Notes: generated by a model not told the origin, from the letters alone. A stretch of DNA of 22,124 nucleotides from JAQVEB01 sp028698105 (GCA_964293155.1 CAXYYA010000051.1:1-22124), one strand, 5' to 3'; shown: positions 7,917 to 15,275, counted from the stretch's first letter. Numbers and translations are program-made.

Positions 7917-8119
7917 TCCTCAAACTCTTTATTCGCAACGTCCAATGGAGTAAATTTTCCCTTTTCAATTTCATGAAAATGTTCCCACCATTCTTCCTGC
8001 GTACCCTGAAAAGGCTTGTTCGGATCCCATTTATCCACACCCGGTGATGTTTCATAAACCGGTTCCGGCTCGTTTACCTTCGGGTTTTTATGTTCGTGCG
8101 TATTTTCTTTCTTTTTCAT
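7883..8119 (-). CDS. Small acidic protein, likely antitoxin partner of the ParE-like toxin
   Basis: A 78-residue protein that overlaps the toxin start by 34 nt and precedes it, as antitoxin genes usually do. The N-terminal ~35 residues are Lys/Glu/Pro-rich and look disordered (KNPKVNEPEPVYETSPG). The middle contains GTQEEWWEHFHEIEKG, and the end, FTPLDVANKEFEEWKEKHLK, resembles the toxin-wrapping helices of RelB/ParD-type antitoxins. I see no ribbon-helix-helix, Phd or Xre DNA-binding domain, so autorepression by this protein alone is not evident. No family is recognised for the N-terminus. It starts 25 nt after the S9 peptidase stop and could be read through from it. Confidence 0.68.
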   Translation of the reverse strand: MKKKENTHEHKNPKVNEPEPVYETSPGVDKWDPNKPFQGTQEEWWEHFHEIEKGKFTPLDVANKEFEEWKEKHLKNRL

Positions 8120-8144
8120 ACGATTAAATTTTTTCCCACTCGTA

Positions 8145-10682
8145 TTATTTGTCCGGAAACATTGAATCCCACCAACGCGAATCGCCTTTCAGCCACTTGG
8201 TAAACCATGCGTAAATGGCATAATTCCACTGAATGCGTTTATCGTAATCGTAGATAGCGTGATTTTCACCTTCTACCTGAATATATTCCACCGGCTTTCC
8301 CAATAGTTTCAACGCGGTGTACATTTGAATGCTTTCGCCGAGCGGAACGTTGGTGTCGGCCGTACCTTGCAACAAAAGCAGCGGCGTTTTAATTTTATCG
8401 GCGTGAAAGAGCGGGCTTTGCTCCACATAAAGCTCTTTGTTGTTCCACGGATAACTTCCGGCGCTGGCGCACGAGCTGTAGGTGTAACCCCAATAGCCTT
8501 CACCCCAATAGCTGGTGATGTTGCTGATGCCGGCGTGCGAAACCGATGCGGCAAACATATCGGTTTTCGTGATCAGGTACATGGTCATAAATCCGCCGTA
8601 CGATGCGCCGATATTGCCGATTTTTGTACCGTCAACGAACGCATGCGCAGCAACGAATTTTTTCACACCTTCGATGATCTCATCCGAGGTTTGTTTTCCC
8701 CACGCGTTTACGTGGCGGGCGGCAAATTCCTGCCCGTAACCGGTTGTTCCACTTGGATTTAATGTGTAAACCACAAATCCCTGCGCGGCATAGACGTGAA
8801 GCGGATACGTACTTTCGAACACGCGTTGCGTGGGACTTGTCCCTCCATAATAATAGACAATTAACGGGTATTTTTTGTTCGGATCGAAATTCGGAGGCAA
8901 GTAATACCGTCCCTGGATTTCATCACCGAAAGAACTCTTAAAACTCCAGTCTTTTACCTGTCCAAGTGTTAATTTGTTGAGCTTATCGGCGTACGGATCG
9001 GAAATCAGTGTTGATTGTAAGTTTTTGATATTCAGTAAATAACTTCTGTTCGAGTTGGATTGACTCACGCCGGTGTACGAAGCCCACTCACCGTCTTTTG
9101 CTACGTTGAATGAGCGAATGACATCTTCTTTTAAAGGCAACTTCTCAAATTTCTTTGTTTTGGTGTTGTAACGGTAAATATTTTCTCTGTCGCCGTCCTG
9201 CACACGATAATAAACCAGATTATCATTCACGCTCCACAATTGCGAATCAATGGACGGATCAAAATTCCTGGTCACCGGTTCGATGTGTTTGGTTGCCAAA
9301 TCCATGATATACGATTGCGAGTCGTAGCTGTTGGCAATTTGTCCGGGCTTGATGTTCAGGCCAATGCCGTTGAACGCTTCGGCCGAGGCCGAAATAAGAA
9401 GTTGCCTGCCGTCGGGCGAGAATTGAGCCGAAGAGGCAAAGCCTTCGTTCTCCCAAACAGTGTCTATTTTCATGGTATTTAAATCCAGCAGGTACATAGA
9501 CGATTTACTGAACGGACGTTCGAGTAAATCTTCTTCGGAAACCGTAAAGAGTATTTTTTTCCCGTCCTGCGATACATCGTTGAGCGAAGCGGTTTTCTGT
9601 CCGAAAGTTAATTGTTGCTCCAGTCCTGTGTCGAAAAAATAACGGTACATGTAATAGGTATTGCGATAATTGGCCTGCCGGTCTTCAGGCGACAGCAAAC
9701 GCTTCAAACCCGCAGGGTTGCTCACGTTCCGGGTTTCTTTGGTGGAGTAGAACATTGATTTTTCATCAGGAGCAATATAAAATGTTTCTTTGGGAAGCCT
9801 TTCGGCTATAATTTTTGTTTCGTTTTTCACCGGATCAAGCGTGTACATGGTGTTGCCGTTACCGCTCTCGGCAACGTAGTAAAGTACGTCCGATGCCGGC
9901 ATCCAGCCAAGTTGTGAGCGATTGGAAGTTTCGGAGAAGATCGTTCGTTTTTGTTTCTGGTCGTAAATTTCGGTGTATTGTTTGCGATCGCCGCCTGGCA
10001 ATGTTTCCGTGAGCTTGAGCAGCACAAATCGCCCGCTGGGCGATATTTCGGACGAATTTACGCGTTTGCCGTCCAGAATATCTACGATAGTGATATCGCG
10101 TTTATCCACATTATCAAAGGAATATACGAGCGTAGAATCGCTTTTGTCGGGTTGGAATTCAATCATCACGGCAGGTTGAACCTTATCGGACGCCGATGCC
10201 AGCAACTTAATCAGAACGCGCGCGTTGTTAACCATTCCATCCAGGTTATATTCTGCTGTTCCAGCGTGTTGGATGCTATCGTTTTCCTGCGATTTGGTCG
10301 CTTTTTTCTCGTTGTTGAGATAAACCTGTAATCGGTTGGGAGAGGTTACCTTGAGCTTTCCTTTTCCGTATTGATTGCCCGATACGAAAAACGAGATAAG
10401 GTTGAAGGCATAGCCATGCACGGGTTTCTGCAACAGAAAGTAACCGTCTTTATCGGGCGTCAGTTCTGTTGTAAACCGGTCTTCGGACGGGAAAGAAATA
10501 TCGTACGAAAGCAACATTTCGTCCGAAAATTTGGCGTTGTTCAGGTTCGTACTGTCCAGTAAAATGGGTTTTTGTACCGGTACAGCGTCAAAAACGTAAA
10601 CTTTTTTAGGCGAAAAAGTTTGTTGCGCCATCACCTGCAAACCAATCGAAAGCAATAAAAGTAAAGATTTAAATTTCAACAT
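8145..10682 (-). CDS. Secreted S9-family prolyl oligopeptidase / dipeptidyl peptidase-like protein
   Basis: An exported serine peptidase of 845 residues. A signal peptide (MLKFKSLLLLLSIGLQVMAQ) is followed by a long beta-propeller region (about 180-580) with WD-like strands such as ISPSGRFVLLKL, SPDGRQLLISAS and SQDGKKILFTV, and then an alpha/beta hydrolase domain (about 590-845). The catalytic triad is visible: Ser694 in GASYGGF, Asp776 in GTADTNVPLGE and His808 in GENHAIYDYDKR. This architecture is that of peptidase family S9 (DPP IV / acylaminoacyl peptidase type), which removes short peptides in the periplasm during protein feeding. The extra N-terminal ~160 residues are unassigned. A possible promoter with CAAA (10738-10741, minus strand TTTG) and TATATTTT (10714-10721) has a short 16-bp spacer and is weak. 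Confidence 0.92.
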   Translation of the reverse strand: MLKFKSLLLLLSIGLQVMAQQTFSPKKVYVFDAVPVQKPILLDSTNLNNAKFSDEMLLSYDISFPSEDRFTTELTPDKDGYFLLQKPVHGYAFNLISFFVSGNQYGKGKLKVTSPNRLQVYLNNEKKATKSQENDSIQHAGTAEYNLDGMVNNARVLIKLLASASDKVQPAVMIEFQPDKSDSTLVYSFDNVDKRDITIVDILDGKRVNSSEISPSGRFVLLKLTETLPGGDRKQYTEIYDQKQKRTIFSETSNRSQLGWMPASDVLYYVAESGNGNTMYTLDPVKNETKIIAERLPKETFYIAPDEKSMFYSTKETRNVSNPAGLKRLLSPEDRQANYRNTYYMYRYFFDTGLEQQLTFGQKTASLNDVSQDGKKILFTVSEEDLLERPFSKSSMYLLDLNTMKIDTVWENEGFASSAQFSPDGRQLLISASAEAFNGIGLNIKPGQIANSYDSQSYIMDLATKHIEPVTRNFDPSIDSQLWSVNDNLVYYRVQDGDRENIYRYNTKTKKFEKLPLKEDVIRSFNVAKDGEWASYTGVSQSNSNRSYLLNIKNLQSTLISDPYADKLNKLTLGQVKDWSFKSSFGDEIQGRYYLPPNFDPNKKYPLIVYYYGGTSPTQRVFESTYPLHVYAAQGFVVYTLNPSGTTGYGQEFAARHVNAWGKQTSDEIIEGVKKFVAAHAFVDGTKIGNIGASYGGFMTMYLITKTDMFAASVSHAGISNITSYWGEGYWGYTYSSCASAGSYPWNNKELYVEQSPLFHADKIKTPLLLLQGTADTNVPLGESIQMYTALKLLGKPVEYIQVEGENHAIYDYDKRIQWNYAIYAWFTKWLKGDSRWWDSMFPDK

Positions 10683-10748
10683 TATTGTACTGATAATTAT
10701 TTAGATATTTCATAAAATATATTTCCGTGTATTTACCCAAACCTATTT

Positions 10749-10854
10749 TTCACGCTGATACGCGCTGATTTATTTCGCAGATAAGCGCAGAAAATCAGCC
10801 CATTTTTCCTTTTCGGACTAAATCCGCGTTAAAATTTGCGAATATCTGCGTGAA
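10749..10854. repeat. Inverted-repeat element, probably a dispersed Bacteroidota repeat
   Basis: The ends TTCACGCTGATACGCGC (from 10749) and the reverse complement of the segment ending at 10854 (TTCACGCAGATATTCGC) match at about 18 of 23 positions. The interior carries further copies of the CGCAGATAAGCGCAGA / CGCTGAT theme. It fills the gap between ispE and the S9 peptidase gene and encodes nothing visible. Texts of this 'cgcagat-aacgcag' type are common between Bacteroidota genes. Confidence 0.55.
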
Positions 10855-10899
10855 CATTTTTCAAAACAGCGTTTTAGGCATACGCACCGATATTCTTTT

Positions 10900-11751
10900 T
10901 CATAATTCTTTGTTTGTCCACACGAAAAAATCTGTGGGGAAGCCGGTTATATCCGTTTCCTTTTCGAAGAAAGCAAATACCGACGATCCCGAACCGCTCA
11001 TGGAAGCATAAATTGCACCTGAATCATACAGGTGTTGTTTGATTCGCGCTATTTCGGGATATGTTTGAAAAACCGAAGTTTCAAAATTGTTTTTCACCCA
11101 ATGTTTCCATTCGGAAACAGGTTTTCGGACGGTTTCCTTTAGCGATATTTCCGGTCGCCGGGGCGTAACCGTTGCATAAGCGTCTTTGGTGGGAACCGCT
11201 ATGTTTGGTTTTACCAAAACAAAGAAATACATAGAAAGATCAACGTGAATTTCTTCCAGTTTATCGCCGATTCCCGTCGCAAAAGCCGGTCGGTTTTGAA
11301 TGAAAAACGGGCAATCCGCACCTATCTTCGCAGCTTTTTTGGCTAATTCGTCATCGGTGTAACCCAAAGAGAACGTGCTGTTTAACAATTTCATCATAAA
11401 TGCCGCATCCGATGAACCACCGCCCAATCCCGCCCCGAAAGGAATTTTTTTCAACAAGTGAATATCAATCGGGGGAATTTCTTTTTCTTCCGAAATCAAT
11501 TTCAGCGCTTTTATAACCAGGTTATCGCGGGCATTGCCCTGAATCTCAATGCCGGTTTGGAAAAAACGGTAACCTTTGGTTTGCGCGGATCGCAAATCCG
11601 CGCCGGCGATCGAATGATCGGCCGGAACAATTTCGAGCGCATCTTTCAATCCGATAGGATAAAAAACGGTTTCCAGATTATGATAACCGTCCGGTCGTTT
11701 GGAGACGATGTTTAATCCGAGGTTTATTTTTGCGTTGGGGAAACAGAGCAT
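10900..11751 (-). CDS. ispE: 4-diphosphocytidyl-2-C-methyl-D-erythritol kinase IspE
   Basis: IspE phosphorylates CDP-methylerythritol in the non-mevalonate (MEP) isoprenoid pathway. From ATG 11751 the protein has 283 residues. GHMP-kinase features are clear: AKINLGLNI with Lys8, the Gly-rich ATP loop PFGAGLGGGSSDAAF (104-118), catalytic Asp146 in IGADCPFF, and the late SGSGSSVFAFF motif. The frame stays open back to 11841, but the promoter box at 11771-11778 and the conserved N-terminus both place the start at 11751. Between the first strands and FFQTG, residues ~48-61 (IAGADLRSAQTKGY) look like an insertion; the DNA there contains an 8-bp palindrome (see findings). Confidence 0.95.
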   Translation of the reverse strand: MLCFPNAKINLGLNIVSKRPDGYHNLETVFYPIGLKDALEIVPADHSIAGADLRSAQTKGYRFFQTGIEIQGNARDNLVIKALKLISEEKEIPPIDIHLLKKIPFGAGLGGGSSDAAFMMKLLNSTFSLGYTDDELAKKAAKIGADCPFFIQNRPAFATGIGDKLEEIHVDLSMYFFVLVKPNIAVPTKDAYATVTPRRPEISLKETVRKPVSEWKHWVKNNFETSVFQTYPEIARIKQHLYDSGAIYASMSGSGSSVFAFFEKETDITGFPTDFFVWTNKEL

Positions 11752-11770
11752 CGTGTTGTTTTCGTTTTTG

Positions 11771-11778
11771 CAAAGATA
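11771..11778 (-). promoter_or_regulatory. -7 box of the ispE promoter
   Basis: TATCTTTG on the minus strand is a perfect TAnnTTTG. It lies 19 nt before the ATG at 11751, which leaves a leader of roughly 12 nt and rules out the longer reading frame starting at 11841. A T-rich stretch stands where a -33 box would be. Confidence 0.6.
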
Positions 11779-11946
11779 CATTTTTTTTGTGTTAAAAACG
11801 GTGTCGTAAAAAGAATCAATATACCGTGAAAAAAATATCAAAAAAAGATTCTTTTTAAAGCTGTCTTTCTTAATTTTCGTGATGTAAGGCGTAGTTTTAG
11901 GTGAAAAAACGCCTGAAAAACAACAAAAATAATTTCCTGCAACGGG

Positions 11947-12645
11947 TCAGATGCCTTGATCGGCTTCTTCCACCACGCTAACCATAAACTGATACAAATC
12001 CGCTATTTGCGAAAAATCTTCAATCAATTGCAAGGCGATCGCTTCGCTGTAGATCCGCTCGTCGGATAGCGGAAGTGTTTTCACCACATATACGTTTTTC
12101 CGGTGCATCCACGGCTGGAATGCTTCTGGAAGGTTATTGGCAAGCTCACGCTTGTATTTATCGCCTTCGATAACAAAACCTGCGCTGAGCGCTTTTTCCG
12201 ACATTTTCTCAAACGATTCGCGACAATAGCTTATCTCCTCCCGAAACCGATCCATCATTTTCCTTTTCGGCATAAACAATCCCATACCGTACATGAAATG
12301 TTCGGTGCCGATTTCGGCAAAGAAACCGGGAAAGCTTTCCCAGTGAGTGTTCTGACGTTGGTAGTTTATCCACATGTTGCTGTTGTACGGGTCTTTGTTT
12401 ATGGAGAAACGCACATCGCGGTAAATACGCGACAGCATTTTCACCAAACGCAAATCGAAAGCGGGATCCAGATTGTGCATGGCAAGCGATGTGGTTGTCG
12501 CAAACGATTTTAGCGGCTCCATCAGGTGTTCCTGATAAACGTGTTTGTGTTCTTCAAACCATTGCTTGTAATTATTTTCTTTCAGTTCTTTCAGGAACTG
12601 AATGGTTTCGGGCCGGAATCCGGTAAAAGGCGCTACCTGTTTCAT
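11947..12645 (-). CDS. DUF2461 (TIGR02453) family protein
   Basis: A 232-residue cytoplasmic protein without signal peptide or membrane segments. It matches the DUF2461 pattern: FTGFRPETIQFLKELKENN followed by KQWFEEHKHVYQEHLMEPLK near the N-terminus, then LVKMLSRIYRDVRFSINKDP in the middle (the RD.RFS.dK.PY motif), and GMGLFMPKRKMMDRFREEI. The family is widespread in bacteria and has no established biochemical function. The ATG at 12645 gives the usual short N-terminus. The upstream gap holds a repeat element (12732-12880); I saw no convincing promoter. Confidence 0.88.
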   Translation of the reverse strand: MKQVAPFTGFRPETIQFLKELKENNYKQWFEEHKHVYQEHLMEPLKSFATTTSLAMHNLDPAFDLRLVKMLSRIYRDVRFSINKDPYNSNMWINYQRQNTHWESFPGFFAEIGTEHFMYGMGLFMPKRKMMDRFREEISYCRESFEKMSEKALSAGFVIEGDKYKRELANNLPEAFQPWMHRKNVYVVKTLPLSDERIYSEAIALQLIEDFSQIADLYQFMVSVVEEADQGI

Positions 12646-12731
12646 GCTGAAATACGTAATGCGGAAGAATCATGCTACGCTTGTATGTTTATTATTTGAT
12701 ACTGAGATGCGTATCTTGTACTAAACAAATT

Positions 12732-12880
12732 ATATTTCGGTGCGATGCACCTCTTGATCCGTAACATTTTACGGGTACTACAAATATTGACGGCACACTG
12801 TGCCTTTAAGGGGCAGCGCCCCGCAATATTTATAGCTCGTAAAAAGTTTTTGGCGTACGGGGTGCATCGCACCGAAATAT
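12732..12880. repeat. 149-bp hairpin element with perfect 20-bp terminal inverted repeats (MITE/REP-like)
   Basis: The ends 12732-12751 and 12861-12880 are perfect 20-bp inverted repeats (core CGGTGCGATGCACC). A second imperfect pair lies inside: TTTTACGGGTACTACAAATATTG (12767-12789) against the reverse complement of GCAATATTTATAGCTCGTAAAA. Two small hairpins, GGCACA-C-TGTGCC and GGGGC-AGC-GCCCC, are at the centre. The whole can fold into one long stem with two short arms. It encodes no plausible protein. The organisation suggests a non-autonomous mobile or REP-type element; the mobilising enzyme is not in this window. It lies between the DUF2461 gene and the 3' end of the lipoprotein gene. 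Confidence 0.75.
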
Positions 12881-12906
12881 TTTAAGACGCTTTGCGAATA
12901 TGCATT

Positions 12907-13476
12907 TTATTTAATTATCCGGTAATTATCGGCAGCGATATGGTATAAAGAAAGATAATCTTTACCTTCTTTCGCTTTGCGTTCGGCAATGCGCGCCCGA
13001 AAATCGTTCACACGCTCCATTTCCGAGCTTCCAACTGCTACGCCTTCCGATTCCTGTTCTGTGGCGCACCCTTCGCCACCTTCTCCGTGGCTCACGGCCA
13101 TTGCATTTTCAATGTCCTGTTCCATTTGCTGCACATCGGCTTCCGTAATACGGTCTTCCACCAGTTTGCCCACCACGCGAACGTTCTGGTCAATGGCGAG
13201 TGTATCGAATTTACCGATCGTACTATTGGACTCCACCCGGATGGATTGGTCGCCATCGGCTCCTTGCAGGAAAAGTTTCATGCCCGTTTTAGCACACACG
13301 TGTGTGCAAACACCCTCAACCGTGATGGTTTGTCCGGCCAGAGAATCGGTATTGGCCATAACTTCCTCAACCGTTAATTCGGTTTTACCTGATTTTCCCG
13401 TAGTGTTGGTGCAATTGTAAAAAACAAGCGCTATCATGGCAAGCGCGGCAAGTAATACAGATGTTTTTCTTTTCAT
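12907..13476 (-). CDS. Putative lipoprotein with OB-fold-like domain
   Basis: A 189-residue protein with an N-terminal hydrophobic export signal ending at Cys22 (ALVFYNC). The residues before Cys are not a textbook lipobox, but the position fits a lipoprotein. Residues ~35-108 (ELTVEEVMANTDSLAGQTI ... RVVGKL) form a strand-rich segment of the small OB-fold type seen in DUF4920-like and related 'nucleic acid binding OB-fold' lipoproteins. It contains the cysteine pair in GVCTHVCAKTG, which could bind metal or form a disulphide. The C-terminal part is helical and charged with one more Cys in EGCATEQ. The function is unknown. It diverges from the LiaF-like gene, and its promoter shares the intergenic region with the 21-bp repeats. 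Confidence 0.72.
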   Translation of the reverse strand: MKRKTSVLLAALAMIALVFYNCTNTTGKSGKTELTVEEVMANTDSLAGQTITVEGVCTHVCAKTGMKLFLQGADGDQSIRVESNSTIGKFDTLAIDQNVRVVGKLVEDRITEADVQQMEQDIENAMAVSHGEGGEGCATEQESEGVAVGSSEMERVNDFRARIAERKAKEGKDYLSLYHIAADNYRIIK

Positions 13477-13504
13477 TACGTTTTTTTATAGTTTATTTTG
13501 GGCT

Positions 13505-13512
13505 CAAAGATA
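13505..13512 (-). promoter_or_regulatory. -7 box for the lipoprotein gene
   Basis: TATCTTTG on the minus strand is a perfect TAnnTTTG, 28 nt before the ATG at 13476. The -33 element is not sharp: a TTTG lies only 14 bp upstream within an A/T tract. Confidence 0.55.
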
Positions 13513-13546
13513 AGTTATTTTCATCACAAAAAAAATTCACGCGATT

Positions 13547-13600
13547 TCATCGGAAAAAAACTTTCACTCATCGGAAAAATACCTTCGTTCATCGATTTCC
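13547..13600 (+). promoter_or_regulatory. Three direct repeats at 21-bp period, probable LytTR operator
   Basis: TCATCGGAAAAA occurs at 13547-13558 and 13568-13579, and TCATCGATTTCC at 13589-13600. The period is exactly 21 bp twice. LytTR-domain regulators bind pairs of ~9-bp direct repeats spaced by about two helical turns, and the second gene downstream encodes a LytTR protein. The last repeat ends directly before the putative -33 of the rightward promoter. A looser copy, TCATCACAAAAA, is at 13521 but out of phase (26 bp). Confidence 0.6.
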
Positions 13601-13601
13601 G

Positions 13602-13634
13602 CTTGTGTGGTTTGCCTGATAGTCCGTATCTTTG
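13602..13634 (+). promoter_or_regulatory. Promoter of the LiaF-like / LytTR operon
   Basis: A perfect -7 box TATCTTTG lies at 13627-13634, with CTTG (13602-13605) about 21 bp upstream as a possible -33. The start of transcription would be near 13641, 18 nt before the ATG at 13659. This excludes the in-frame TTG at 13632 as the start codon. Confidence 0.6.
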
Positions 13635-13658
13635 CACAAAAACAAAAAAATTATTGAT

Positions 13659-14423
13659 ATGGAAAATTATAATCAACATTCATTTTATTCGGCAAAATCC
13701 AAAAGTATTCTTTTTGGCGTTTTGCTGGTTTTGGCCGGAATAGTTTTTTTAGCTTATAATTTCGGATGGATTAATCCGGCTCTAAAAGACATTATTTTCT
13801 ATTGGCCGATGATATTTATTGTGCTGTCGTTATTTTCTTTGGCCAAAGGCCAGTGGGGTGGATTTTTTATTAAATTCATCGTTGGCGCCTTCTTTCTGGC
13901 GCCAAGAATAGCACAAGTGTACCCCGAATTGTTGCCGGACTTTCCTCAAAATTTTGTCGGTAATTATTGGCCGTTTTTGTTAATATTATTGGGTATCGCT
14001 CTCATTTTCAAGATCAATTTTGGGCGGGGGGAGCGTTGCTGCCGGCGAAATAAGGAAGCAACCGGAAATCAGAATGCCGAACATTTGAGCGGTCGGATAA
14101 AAAAAGAGGTGGTTTTCGGCGGCTCGGAGAATATTTTTCTAGATCCCGTTTTTTACGGTGGCGATATTGATGCGGTTTTTGGCGGCGTTATTCTGGATTT
14201 GCGTAAAACAACGCTTCCCGAAGGGGAAACTTACCTGAACATTGATGCGGTTTTTGGCGGTGTTACACTTTATATACCCGATAATTGGGTAGTAACCGTG
14301 AAGTTCGACACCGTTTTCGGTGGTTTTACCGATAAACGTATCTTAGCCCAATTACCTGAGGATAAAACGAGAAAATTAATTTTAGCGGGCGATTTGGTGT
14401 TTGGCGGTTGCGAAATAAAATAA
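13659..14423 (+). CDS. LiaF-like membrane protein (four TM segments plus VFGG-repeat domain)
   Basis: The 254-residue protein has four membrane segments (about 17-36, 45-62, 68-83 and 101-119), like the LiaF/DUF5668 N-terminal domain. A cytoplasmic or periplasmic C-terminal domain of the LiaF C-terminal (PF09922) type follows: VFGG recurs at residues 152, 173, 198, 219 and 247, with a VFYGG at 164. Such repeats build a right-handed beta-helix. In Firmicutes LiaF holds the LiaRS envelope-stress system inactive. In Bacteroidota similar proteins are often found beside LytTR regulators, so a role as membrane partner or inhibitor of the next gene's product is a reasonable inference. The ATG at 13659 is chosen because it follows the promoter; the regulator gene begins 11 nt after the stop. 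Confidence 0.85.
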   Translation: MENYNQHSFYSAKSKSILFGVLLVLAGIVFLAYNFGWINPALKDIIFYWPMIFIVLSLFSLAKGQWGGFFIKFIVGAFFLAPRIAQVYPELLPDFPQNFVGNYWPFLLILLGIALIFKINFGRGERCCRRNKEATGNQNAEHLSGRIKKEVVFGGSENIFLDPVFYGGDIDAVFGGVILDLRKTTLPEGETYLNIDAVFGGVTLYIPDNWVVTVKFDTVFGGFTDKRILAQLPEDKTRKLILAGDLVFGGCEIK

Positions 14424-14434
14424 AACATCACCGG

Positions 14435-15256
14435 ATGAAACCTCCATTGTTTGACATAGTAACAAAACCGTTTTCCATTGTTTTCATTTGCATTGTTTAC
14501 GCATTGTTGCAGACGCTTGCATTTTCGCCGCTCATGACTTATCCGTTCCTTTTGTTAGCGTTGGATGCTTTTGTTGATGCGGCTTTTTTTGCAGGATTGG
14601 GCTTTTTGTTGTGGAAAGTGATTCGCTATGGAAATTTTGCCGCTCTTGAGCTCTACCAGCGGTTTATTAATTATACGGCATTGGGGCTGTTGGTGATAGG
14701 TGTTTGGATAGCCGCCTCTTATTTAGCGAGTTATTTGATCCTTGATGAAAGGTTTCTCCTGGAGATCAAAAAAATTATTTGGATGAAAGGCTTTATCGGA
14801 CTGCTCACATATCTTCTTATTATTCAGCTGTTTCAGGTGAAGTTGAACCGGTTGTTGGAACAAGAGAAATTATCGGATGAAGCAGAAGAAGAAACATCGG
14901 AAGGAAACGCGTCCCCGACGATGGAAACAATCGAAAGGGTAGTGGTAAAAGTAGGACAGAAAATCCACGTTTTATTTGTTCCTGATATTGTTTACATTCA
15001 ATCGGATGGCGACTACGTGCAAATTTTTACCGAAAACGGAAAGTACTTGAAGGAAGAAACGATGAAGTATTTCGAAATGAATTTACCGCAATCACAATTT
15101 GTGCGCATTCACCGCTCGTATATCGTTAATGTGGGGAAGATTCTCCGGATTGAGTTATACGAAAAAACCAACCAGATGCTCACACTAAAGAACGGTGATA
15201 AAATTAAAGCGAGCGCATCGGGCTATAAATTGCTTCGCAAGGCATTGAGTCTGTAA
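14435..15256 (+). CDS. Membrane-anchored LytTR-family transcriptional regulator
   Basis: The 273-residue protein has four predicted membrane helices (about 13-30, 36-60, 80-102 and 116-135), a Glu-rich linker (140-160) and a C-terminal LytTR DNA-binding domain (about 169-271). The domain shows the family pattern DIVYIQSDGDYVQIFT, FVRIHRSYIVNV and GDKIKASASGYKLL. No receiver or kinase domain is present, so it is a one-component regulator tethered to the membrane rather than a two-component response regulator. ATG 14435 is preferred over an in-frame TTG at 14408, which would overlap the LiaF-like gene. It is co-transcribed with that gene. The 21-bp direct repeats before the operon are the likely binding site, giving autoregulation. 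Confidence 0.92.
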   Translation: MKPPLFDIVTKPFSIVFICIVYALLQTLAFSPLMTYPFLLLALDAFVDAAFFAGLGFLLWKVIRYGNFAALELYQRFINYTALGLLVIGVWIAASYLASYLILDERFLLEIKKIIWMKGFIGLLTYLLIIQLFQVKLNRLLEQEKLSDEAEEETSEGNASPTMETIERVVVKVGQKIHVLFVPDIVYIQSDGDYVQIFTENGKYLKEETMKYFEMNLPQSQFVRIHRSYIVNVGKILRIELYEKTNQMLTLKNGDKIKASASGYKLLRKALSL

Positions 15257-15275
15257 CAAAAACTTATTGTAAAGT

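Noticed and set aside
11752..11841. N-terminal extension of IspE by 30 residues
   Set aside because: It would be translated from upstream of the -7 promoter box, and the conserved IspE N-terminus begins at the ATG at 11751.
12675..12872. A 65-codon minus-strand open frame
   Set aside because: It lies almost wholly within the 149-bp inverted-repeat element and has no protein family resemblance.
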